Part shown: piece by piece, positions 1-5,181 of the stretch
How positions within the stretch are numbered: the stretch's first letter is position 1
Layout: every line of letters starts with the position of its first letter
Assembly: GCA_022732315.1 (NCBI GenBank)
Contig: JAIJUV010000116.1
Span: 1 to 7,710 of the forward strand
Source: Prevotella sp.
GTDB lineage: Bacteria; Bacteroidota; Bacteroidia; Bacteroidales; Bacteroidaceae
Length of the DNA stretch: 7,710 bases
Direction of reading: 5' to 3'
The notes under the pieces: generated by a model
The model's input: only the letters and a program-made list of their open reading frames with translations
Told to the model about the DNA's origin: nothing
Databases searched by the model: none
Made by a program: the position numbers and the translations under genes

Positions 1-188
1 GCACCGCCTGTATAATCAGGGTGCATCAACTGGAGATACTGCATTGGATCCATCATGTAGAGGGTCCAACAACCTACCAACATCAACAGGGCTATCGCAG
101 CCTTGTTTACCTTTGTCAAGCTTTCGGTGGCAATGAGTGCATAGCCGAGCACGAAAACGACAATAATAGAAATTGTAAGTGTAGTCAT
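1..188 (-). CDS. nhaD: NhaD-type Na+/H+ antiporter, N-terminal fragment (runs off the left edge)
   Basis: The minus strand opens with ATG at 188-186 and stays open for 62 codons to the window edge, so only the N-terminus is present. It reads MTTLTISIIVVFVLGYALIA, followed by TESLTKVNKAAIALLMLVGC and WTLYMMDP. Residues 5-20 form a first hydrophobic membrane segment and 30-47 a second. The link between them, with an acidic residue followed by VNKAAIALL and then W-TLY, matches my recollection of the start of NhaD-family sodium:proton antiporters of Bacteroidota (ion transporter superfamily), which exchange Na+ for H+ across the inner membrane. A -7 promoter element lies about 70 bp upstream. It faces away from the next gene and shows no functional link to the rest of the window. 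Another ion-transporter-superfamily permease is possible, because only 62 residues can be judged. Confidence 0.62.
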   Translation of the reverse strand, partial: MTTLTISIIVVFVLGYALIATESLTKVNKAAIALLMLVGCWTLYMMDPMQYLQLMHPDYTGG

Positions 189-260
189 TACTTTTTATTT
201 ATTATTAGATATTCTTTTTTCCTTTAGATATGATTTGGCACGTATGTTAACCAAACGGCT

Positions 261-269
261 GCAAAGATA
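261..269 (-). promoter_or_regulatory. Bacteroidota -7 element for the antiporter gene
   Basis: Read on the minus strand this is TATCTTTGC, a full match to the Bacteroidota consensus TAnnTTTG. It lies 72 bp upstream of the antiporter ATG, giving a leader of about 65 nt. The -33 box is weak: TGTG lies 19 bp upstream, against consensus TTTG. Confidence 0.55.
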
Positions 270-503
270 CAAAAAGAAAAGCAATAACCACACGATTCCT
301 TATTATAATTGTATGAAATCGTTTACTTAATTACGGTTTTAACCTGATAATAACCGATTTCGACCAGTATGGTTGAGGCATTTCGTTGTTTAGAACATGC
401 TTGTTGAATTTTGGGAACCCAAAAATGACATCAGTATAACTAGTAAAAAGTTAATTAGTAATAAAGTTCTTACTAAGACACTTCTTACTTTAAAAATTAT
501 CAC

Positions 504-512
504 TATCTTTGC
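504..512 (+). promoter_or_regulatory. Bacteroidota -7 element for the first ATPase gene
   Basis: The sequence TATCTTTGC matches TAnnTTTG exactly. Transcription would start near 518, leaving about 28 nt to the ATG at 546 but only about 10 nt to the ATG at 528. No clear TTTG -33 box lies 19-21 bp upstream. Confidence 0.6.
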
Positions 513-530
513 ATTCAACATTAAATAATG

Positions 531-540
531 AAGAAGGAAA
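531..540 (+). promoter_or_regulatory. Purine-rich ribosome-binding-like site that decides the start of the first ATPase
   Basis: AAGAAGGAAA lies 5 nt upstream of the ATG at 546 and contains a partial Shine-Dalgarno core (AAGGA). The in-frame ATG at 528 precedes this site and has only AT-rich sequence before it. Together with the promoter position this favours 546 as the start. Confidence 0.45.
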
Positions 541-545
541 CGATT

Positions 546-1679
546 ATGATAGAAAATCCATTTGAATTCGGTAGAGCTGTGGAAGATGAATATTTCACCG
601 ACCGCATAGACGACGCTAAGCGCCTGGAAGCCAATCTTACACATGGCATCAATACCATCCTCATCTCTCCTAGAAGATGGGGAAAGACTTCGCTTGTCAA
701 GAAAGTAATAAGCCAGTCAAAACGGAAAGATGTGAAGTTCATCTTTGTTGATATATTCTCATGTAAGTCCGACTATGAGTTTTGTAAGATGTTGGCAACC
801 GAAACCATTTGCCAAACGTCTTCCAAATGGGACGAGTGGATTCAGATGGGAAAGACCTTTCTTTCCAACATCACCCCGAAGTTCTCCTTCGGTACTGATC
901 CCATGAACGACTTTTCTCTGTCTTTTGCCTGGGATTCCAAGGATAACCCTGAAAGGGAAATCTTGCAGCTTCCTGAGAAAATTGCAGAGAAGAAAGGCAT
1001 TAAAATAGTCGTGTGTTTTGACGAGTTTCAGCAGATAGCAGACTTCAAGGACTCGCTTACCTTCCAGAAGAAGTTGAGAACAGTATGGCAACATCAGAAG
1101 TTGACAACTTACTGTATGTTCGGAAGCAAGAAGCATCTGATGACTAAACTGTTCCACACCACAGAATGTCCATTCTACAAGTTTGGCGACATCATGTTTC
1201 TCGACAAGATACCGGAAACTGAGTGGATTCCTTTCATCTGCGAGAAGTTCAAGAATACAGGGAAGCATATAGAGGAAAAGCAGGCTCTTAAAATTTGCAA
1301 TGTATCGGAAAACCTGTCTTCGCTCGTCCAACACCTGGCCTGGCTCACCTGGTACAAGGCTAGTCCGAAAGTTACAGATCAGATGATAGAGCAAGCTATC
1401 GATGAACTTTTGGATCAAAATCGCCTGTTCTATCAGCGTGATATGGAAACCATGACGGTTTACCAGAAGAATTTCCTCATAGCAGTGGCGAATGGCATCA
1501 ATACCGGACTTTCCCACCGGGAGGTATTGAATGAATATCGCCTGGAAAGCTCTGCAAATGTGCAAAGCGTCAAAAAGGCGTTGATAGCTAGAGATTTCAT
1601 AGATGTAGATGGGGATTTCGTATCGTTTAACGACCCGTTCTTCAAGTTGTGGATTAGAAGAAACATTACGCAGCTTTAA
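546..1679 (+). CDS. P-loop ATPase of the ATPase_2 (archaeal ATPase/STAND-related) type with C-terminal winged helix
   Basis: This 377-residue cytoplasmic protein is a nucleotide-dependent switch of unknown target. It begins IENPFEFGR...EYFTDR, the typical entry of this family. The P-loop is ISPRRWGKTS (about residues 40-49), which lacks the usual first glycine. Walker B is IVVCFDEFQQIAD (154-166), and the sensor-like strand is TYCMFGSKKHL (188-198). A helical lid follows. The last 80 residues, from TVYQKNFLIAVANG to the end, form a winged helix, with SHREVLNEY as its likely helix. I see no fused nuclease domain. I chose ATG 546 over 528 because a purine-rich site lies just upstream and 528 would sit about 10 nt from the predicted transcript start. 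It is monocistronic, ends before a long hairpin and meets the next gene tail to tail. A paralogue starts at 7091. The family assignment is firm; the role is not known. Confidence 0.9.
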   Translation: MIENPFEFGRAVEDEYFTDRIDDAKRLEANLTHGINTILISPRRWGKTSLVKKVISQSKRKDVKFIFVDIFSCKSDYEFCKMLATETICQTSSKWDEWIQMGKTFLSNITPKFSFGTDPMNDFSLSFAWDSKDNPEREILQLPEKIAEKKGIKIVVCFDEFQQIADFKDSLTFQKKLRTVWQHQKLTTYCMFGSKKHLMTKLFHTTECPFYKFGDIMFLDKIPETEWIPFICEKFKNTGKHIEEKQALKICNVSENLSSLVQHLAWLTWYKASPKVTDQMIEQAIDELLDQNRLFYQRDMETMTVYQKNFLIAVANGINTGLSHREVLNEYRLESSANVQSVKKALIARDFIDVDGDFVSFNDPFFKLWIRRNITQL

Positions 1680-1714
1680 TGGTATTCGCAACGACTCAGC
1701 CCCCAAACACGAAG

Positions 1715-1784
1715 TTAGCTTCATTAGGCAACGAAAGTAGTTTCGGTGTCTGATGAAACTACTTTCGATGCTTGATGAAGCTAA
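1715..1784. repeat. Long imperfect inverted repeat, 30-bp stem and 10-nt loop
   Basis: The left arm at 1715-1744 and right arm at 1755-1784 pair over 30 positions with three mismatches. The outer 10 bp and the inner 13 bp are perfect, and the loop is GGTGTCTGAT. Short themes recur inside and beside it, such as TGATGAAACT, TGATGAAGCT and TCATTAGGCA. It sits between two convergent genes and could end transcription from either side, although neither flank has the U-run of an ordinary intrinsic terminator. The stem is far longer than a terminator needs. A REP-like or miniature mobile element, or a structured RNA, is therefore also possible. Confidence 0.75.
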
Positions 1785-1825
1785 TATACTTACGGAGGGA
1801 ATTCTTCCTTCATCAACGTTTTCTT

Positions 1826-2494
1826 TTATTGCTCTGAAGATATAGAAGCAAACAAAGTTACTTTTTGCGGAGTTGCTTCTCTGAATGTCCAGTAGAGGCT
1901 GCTCTCTTCAGGGAAAGTATCCATGTATTCATTGAGAGAAGCCAAATGCTTGGATAGAGTCTTCTCATCATACTTACCTACTGTAAACGACAGAAGATAT
2001 TTGCCATTGTCTTTTAGATTAACAGACTTTAGGTGGCTGATAGCCTCAGCTATGTCGTCTTGATATTCATAAGAGTAGATAGATACCACATTCTTTCCTC
2101 TGATGATATCGGAGAAACTTCTGAAATCAAAGCCTACCATACCATGAATCTCCACATTCTCATGGTACACTTGCAAGAAGTGCTTCAATTCCATGTATGG
2201 ATTACAGCCTGGATTTTGCTGAAAAGACAAGATAGAGTCGATATCGGATTCATCCTTGATGCTGAGTTCCGGAGTCATTTTTACGACTACATTCTTTCTG
2301 GCACGTTCGTAGTTCTCCAATACCTGATGAACATGTTCTGCTCCTTTGGCAGTAGATACCACTACCATATTGATAAGTGTGCAAGAACGGTTCTCAATGG
2401 AATATATTCCATCTGAGCGAAGCTGATTGATAGCTTGCTGACTAACATCGTCAGCAGCTATCAGCAGCAAAGAATCAAATGCGATTTCTTTCAT
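1826..2494 (-). CDS. Putative degenerate FtsZ/tubulin-like protein with lost GTPase motifs; function unknown
   Basis: This 222-residue soluble protein has no signal peptide or membrane segment. By eye it follows FtsZ block by block. Residues 9-34 (LLLIAADDVSQQAINQL...GIYSIE) align without gaps to the first strand, T1 loop and helix of FtsZ, but ADDVSQ replaces the glycine-rich loop. INMVVVSTAKGAEHV (41-55) matches the DMVFITAG strand, with GGGTGTG missing. NVVVKMTPEL follows as the next strand, then DIDSILSF. GFDFRSFSDI (121-130) resembles the T7 loop NVDFADV with only its first Asp kept. Residues 145-220 resemble the FtsZ C-terminal domain. The protein is much shorter than FtsZ because the S2-S3 region is missing. 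It starts 25 nt after the nuclease stop, so the two are probably co-transcribed. The coding call is strong (about 0.95). The FtsZ reading is my unaided inference and could be chance resemblance. Confidence 0.5.
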   Translation of the reverse strand: MKEIAFDSLLLIAADDVSQQAINQLRSDGIYSIENRSCTLINMVVVSTAKGAEHVHQVLENYERARKNVVVKMTPELSIKDESDIDSILSFQQNPGCNPYMELKHFLQVYHENVEIHGMVGFDFRSFSDIIRGKNVVSIYSYEYQDDIAEAISHLKSVNLKDNGKYLLSFTVGKYDEKTLSKHLASLNEYMDTFPEESSLYWTFREATPQKVTLFASISSEQ

Positions 2495-2519
2495 GAGATT
2501 GATGCTTGTTTTTTATAAA

Positions 2520-3875
2520 CTACAGCTTATCTATGATACCATACTTTTTCAGAATTTCAAAACGGCTTTCCATAAACTTAAGCATCTTGCCATTGTGCAT
2601 ATCTTCCAAAGTCTGAAGGTCATCCCAATCAAACCAGTTTTTCTTCCACGCTCTATTTTCATCATACAAAAATGAATATCCTAAAGGAAAATCGTTCTTT
2701 ATATTTCCTTTATTTTCGGGAATTTGATGATAATCTTTCTCATCACGGACCAAAGGTTGCTCATCAGGATTATCTGACTCAATCTTAAAGACCTTTTGCA
2801 ACTTTTCTAAATTTGAATAGTCCTCATTAATGACAGACAATCCATACAACATTCCGCCATATTCAGGATTTGTACGTGAATAATTTCCAATCACAAATCC
2901 AATTTGTGATTGACGCTTCTTTTTTGCCACGAAAATCATCCAACCATTATCTTTATTCCATGTAATAATATTGTCATCATATTGATATTGTCCTCGGAGT
3001 TCAAGACCATATTCACCTGCCAATTTCACTAGCTGATCACAGAAGTCTCTTCTAATTTTCTCTTTTATCATTTGCTCATCACGTAAAATACGAAGTGTTA
3101 CATCTAAATTATCTTTCGAAAGTAACAAATTCAATAATTCTTTTTGATAATTTTCTTCCATAATATGTCTTGTATCTTTTATAAAAGTTATATATTGCTT
3201 AATCACTTCATGAATGCGAGGGCATCCTTTTGATATATCCAAACACGCATCAAGCCAAGATAAGATATTTGGCTTATTATCAGATAGGTCATAACTCATC
3301 GGATAATAGGTTATTTTATTGGGACCCGTAGAATTCTCCGAAGCATCTTGACCTGAAGGAGTGAGATATATCAAGATAAATTTATCCTTATATTCTTTTT
3401 TTCCAAAATTATGATATCGCTCAAGTTGTCTTGGTTGCTCTTGAGCAGGATTGCCATATCTATCAAACTTGTTTTCAATGATGATAGCATGCCCTTTCTC
3501 ATCATATAGAAAAATGTCAATCTCTCCACCTGTAGACTCTCCATCTTTTTCTGATATTTTTACTTCACCAATATATTTGTCTTTATATTCAATATGACTC
3601 GAATTGATATCATATTGAAAATCAAGCTTCAACTCTTTCTTAACCATTTTTAGGAAAGCCTCCAAAAAGCCTTTCCCCACTCCATGATTAGCATCCTTAT
3701 CAAGCAGCATACGAAGAAAAGGGGTATGCAGATGTTCCTCAGGGCGTGTAAAATGCAAATTTTCAAAAATATTGAAATATTCGCCTTTTGCCTCACGCTC
3801 TTTCTTCTCAGCCTTACTTTTCTGTAAGATAGGCTGAGCTTCTTGCAGCAATTGCTGTATAGCTTTTAAATCCAT
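2520..3875 (-). CDS. PD-(D/E)XK nuclease family protein (PDDEXK_4 type)
   Basis: This 451-residue cytoplasmic protein is expected to cut DNA. A charged N-terminal helix (1-30) leads into FNIFENLHF and EEHLHTPFLRMLLDKDANHG, then GKGFLEAFLKMV. This is the E..H..L..LL....HG.G..FL pattern of the PDDEXK_4 family. The catalytic core is GGEIDIFLYDE (116-126) followed by AIIIENK (130-136), giving Asp120 and Glu134-Asn-Lys136. QLERY (150-154) follows, and then the strand FILIYLTPSG. All expected active-site residues are present, so it should be active. The C-terminal half (about 240-451) is not recognised and may set specificity. It is the first gene of a minus-strand operon with the FtsZ-like gene and diverges from a WYL regulator. 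Its DNA is notably AT-rich: the line at 2881-2940 is about 35% G+C, against roughly 50% for 4441-4500 in the regulator. Recent transfer is therefore likely. A defence role is inferred from context only. Confidence 0.88.
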   Translation of the reverse strand: MDLKAIQQLLQEAQPILQKSKAEKKEREAKGEYFNIFENLHFTRPEEHLHTPFLRMLLDKDANHGVGKGFLEAFLKMVKKELKLDFQYDINSSHIEYKDKYIGEVKISEKDGESTGGEIDIFLYDEKGHAIIIENKFDRYGNPAQEQPRQLERYHNFGKKEYKDKFILIYLTPSGQDASENSTGPNKITYYPMSYDLSDNKPNILSWLDACLDISKGCPRIHEVIKQYITFIKDTRHIMEENYQKELLNLLLSKDNLDVTLRILRDEQMIKEKIRRDFCDQLVKLAGEYGLELRGQYQYDDNIITWNKDNGWMIFVAKKKRQSQIGFVIGNYSRTNPEYGGMLYGLSVINEDYSNLEKLQKVFKIESDNPDEQPLVRDEKDYHQIPENKGNIKNDFPLGYSFLYDENRAWKKNWFDWDDLQTLEDMHNGKMLKFMESRFEILKKYGIIDKL

Positions 3876-3944
3876 ATTACTAAAATTTTAATTTCATTCT
3901 TTTTCTTATACTTATTCCACATTCTTATAATGTCTATATCAGAA

Positions 3945-3964
3945 AACGGAAAAGTCGGGAAGAT
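3945..3964 (+). promoter_or_regulatory. Left copy of a shared motif, candidate operator in the nuclease leader
   Basis: AACGGAAAAGT (3945-3955) is followed by CGGGAAGAT. The same 11-mer occurs on the minus strand at 4122-4112, also followed by a GG-A-rich tail. This copy falls in the predicted 5' untranslated leader of the nuclease transcript, about 70 bp before its ATG. Relative to each downstream gene, both copies read ACTTTTCCGTT in the sense direction. Confidence 0.4.
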
Positions 3965-3995
3965 ATTATATAAATTTCATTTTTTTATTTCCAGT

Positions 3996-4004
3996 GCAAA
4001 AGTA
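3996..4004 (-). promoter_or_regulatory. Bacteroidota -7 element for the nuclease/FtsZ-like operon
   Basis: Read on the minus strand this is TACTTTTGC, which fits TAnnTTTGC. It predicts a leader of about 113 nt before the nuclease ATG, long for this window. No clear -33 TTTG is present. A second, closer promoter beside the shared motif cannot be excluded. Confidence 0.45.
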
Positions 4005-4026
4005 CAGAAGACATGGGTAAATTAGC

Positions 4027-4077
4027 TGCACAGGTTCGTTTTATTTTCAAAAAACGATGAAATAATAGAAACCTGCA
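4027..4077. repeat. Imperfect inverted repeat in the divergent control region
   Basis: TGCA-CA-GGTT at 4027-4036 faces AACCTGCA at 4070-4077, with a 2-nt bulge. Inside it, CGTTTT (4037-4042) faces AAAACG (4051-4056). It lies between the two divergent promoters, upstream of both -7 elements. An operator or an AT-rich structure are both possible. Confidence 0.35.
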
Positions 4078-4111
4078 TGAAATAAATCTATCTTGTGCAA
4101 CATATTTTCCT

Positions 4112-4122
4112 ACTTTTCCGTT
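4112..4122 (-). promoter_or_regulatory. Right copy of the shared motif, abutting the regulator promoter
   Basis: On the minus strand this is AACGGAAAAGT, identical to 3945-3955. It overlaps the first base of the -7 element of the WYL regulator gene. A protein bound here would block or contact RNA polymerase, which fits autoregulation. Confidence 0.4.
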
Positions 4123-4129
4123 ATCTTTG
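4122..4129 (+). promoter_or_regulatory. Bacteroidota -7 element for the WYL regulator
   Basis: TATCTTTG matches the consensus exactly and lies 22 bp upstream of the ATG at 4152, predicting a leader of about 16 nt. It lies downstream of the earlier in-frame ATG at 4095, so that codon cannot be the start of a transcript made here. Confidence 0.6.
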
Positions 4130-4151
4130 TACCAAATTAAAGAAACAGAAT

Positions 4152-5060
4152 ATGGCTATCAATCAATTGAACAAATATGTCTGGCTGGTGGAAACCATCC
4201 ATCGGGCTAGAAAAAGAGGCGGCATCACCTTAAAGGAAATCCAAAGCAGATGGAAGGATTCTGATCTCAGCGAAGGAACGGAACTCTCTCGACGTACCTT
4301 CATCAACAACCTCCATTCCATCGAGGAACTGTTTGAAATCAGCATCTGCTGTGGCAGCGGATACCGCTATTACATTGAGTATGGTGACTGCTTTGAGGAA
4401 GGAAGTGCCAGAAGCTGGATGCTCAATGCTTTCTCCCTCAATGCTATGGTTGGCAACAGTCGCAAGCTCAAGGAGCGTGTACTCCTGGAAGATATGCCTT
4501 CTGGCAGAAACTATCTGGAAGACATCATCAAGGCAATGCGTGACAACCGCGTCATCTCCATATCCTACTATAGCTTCAATACAGAGGAGTATCATGAATT
4601 TGATATTCATCCCTATTTCGTAAAGACTTTCAAGAAGCGTTGGTATGTAGTGGCTTACAGTCCTGGCACAGATGACATCCGATGCTATGCGCTCGACCGT
4701 ATGGAGAATGTCACCATCTCTGAAGAAACATTCAAATTGCCAGAGAATCTGGATCCTGCTGAATATTTCAAGGATTGCTTCGGCATCATCAACAACGAGA
4801 ATTCAGAGGTGCAAAAGGTGGTACTCAAGGTGGATGCATTCCAAAGCAACTATATCCGCAACCTTCCTCTCCATACCTCACAAAAGGAAACGGAGCGCAC
4901 AGATGAATATTCTATCTTTGAATACCATCTGAAGCCTGAATTCGATTTTGAACAGGAGATATTCTCCAACATGGATACCATGGAAGTATTGGAACCTCAA
5001 TGGCTAAGGGAGGATATTACCGAAAAATTGAGAAATCTTGCAAAGAAATACCAGGTTTAA
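4152..5060 (+). CDS. WYL-domain transcriptional regulator (HTH-WYL-WCX architecture)
   Basis: This 302-residue protein is a DNA-binding transcription regulator. Residues 1-76 form a winged helix: INQLNKYVWLVETIHRA, GGITLKEIQSRW, then LSRRTFINNLHSIEELF as the likely recognition helix, and a wing ending SGYRYYIE. The WYL domain spans about 128-200: an ISISYYS strand, IHPYFVKTFKKRWYVVAY (Trp164-Tyr165) and CYALDRMENV. Residues 218-300 form the WCX-type C-terminal domain. WYL domains bind nucleic-acid or nucleotide ligands and often control defence loci (for example the BrxR and CapW families). I chose ATG 4152 because a -7 promoter at 4122 excludes the ATG at 4095. It diverges from the nuclease operon, sharing a control region with repeated motifs, so it probably regulates that operon and itself. 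Its stop lies in a decayed 24-bp tandem repeat. Confidence 0.9.
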   Translation: MAINQLNKYVWLVETIHRARKRGGITLKEIQSRWKDSDLSEGTELSRRTFINNLHSIEELFEISICCGSGYRYYIEYGDCFEEGSARSWMLNAFSLNAMVGNSRKLKERVLLEDMPSGRNYLEDIIKAMRDNRVISISYYSFNTEEYHEFDIHPYFVKTFKKRWYVVAYSPGTDDIRCYALDRMENVTISEETFKLPENLDPAEYFKDCFGIINNENSEVQKVVLKVDAFQSNYIRNLPLHTSQKETERTDEYSIFEYHLKPEFDFEQEIFSNMDTMEVLEPQWLREDITEKLRNLAKKYQV

Positions 5061-5108
5061 TCAAACAAGAAATAACTGGTTTTATCAAACAAGAAATATC
5101 AGATACAA
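5037..5108 (+). repeat. Three 24-bp tandem units spanning the regulator stop codon
   Basis: The units are 5037-5060, 5061-5084 and 5085-5108. TCAAACAAGAAATA opens the second and third units identically. The first unit shares AAGAAATA, then GGTTT with the second. The period is eight codons, so the reading frame is kept: the first unit encodes LAKKYQV-stop, the second SNKK-stop-LVL and the third SNKKYQIQ. This looks like a duplication of the last codons of the regulator gene. Confidence 0.7.
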
Positions 5109-5126
5109 TCATCTGAAACTAGGAGA

Positions 5127-5168
5127 AAAAGGCGGCAAATACATTTTTCGTATTTACCGCCTTTTCTT
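5127..5168. terminator. Bidirectional intrinsic terminator between convergent genes
   Basis: The arm AAAAGGCGGCAAATAC (5127-5142) pairs with GTATTTACCGCCTTTT (5150-5165), 15 of 16 positions, around a 7-nt loop. The G+C core, with an A-run on the left and a T-run on the right, suits termination in both directions. It lies 66 bp past the regulator stop and 14 bp past the AAA+ gene stop on the other strand. Confidence 0.85.
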
Positions 5169-5181
5169 TATGGATGATGCA

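Larger units (their letters stand above)
189..545. other. Divergent intergenic region with no gene
   Basis: This AT-rich stretch separates the divergent antiporter and ATPase genes and holds one promoter for each, listed separately. I see no RNA gene. Two short inverted repeats stand out. One is TTTTGGG/CCCAAAA at 409-415 and 418-424, with a 2-nt centre. The other is TAGTAA/TTACTA at 456-461 and 470-475, about 30 bp upstream of the -7 element of the ATPase gene, where an operator could sit. The octamer TTCTTACT occurs at 467-474 and 482-489. All are short enough to be chance in AT-rich DNA. Confidence 0.5.

Noticed and set aside
528..545. Earlier ATG start for the first ATPase
   Set aside because: It would leave about 10 nt of leader and has no ribosome-binding-like sequence, whereas ATG 546 has AAGAAGGAAA just upstream. 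It is not excluded with certainty.
759..1724. 321-codon open frame on the minus strand
   Set aside because: It lies antisense to the ATPase gene, whose P-loop and DEFQQIA motifs prove the plus frame. The minus product has no recognisable motif and its start lies in the hairpin region.
1794..1810. Short palindrome around GAATTC after the FtsZ-like gene as a terminator
   Set aside because: Only six perfect bases pair, with no room for a loop and wobble pairs beyond. The 30-bp hairpin next to it is a better candidate.
4095..4151. N-terminal extension of the WYL regulator from ATG 4095
   Set aside because: The -7 element at 4122-4129 would place this codon upstream of the transcript start, and the extra 19 residues do not look like part of a winged helix.
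5037..5108. CRISPR-like repeat array
   Set aside because: The units abut with no spacers, are degenerate and total three. They are in-frame tandem duplications, and no cas-like gene is present.
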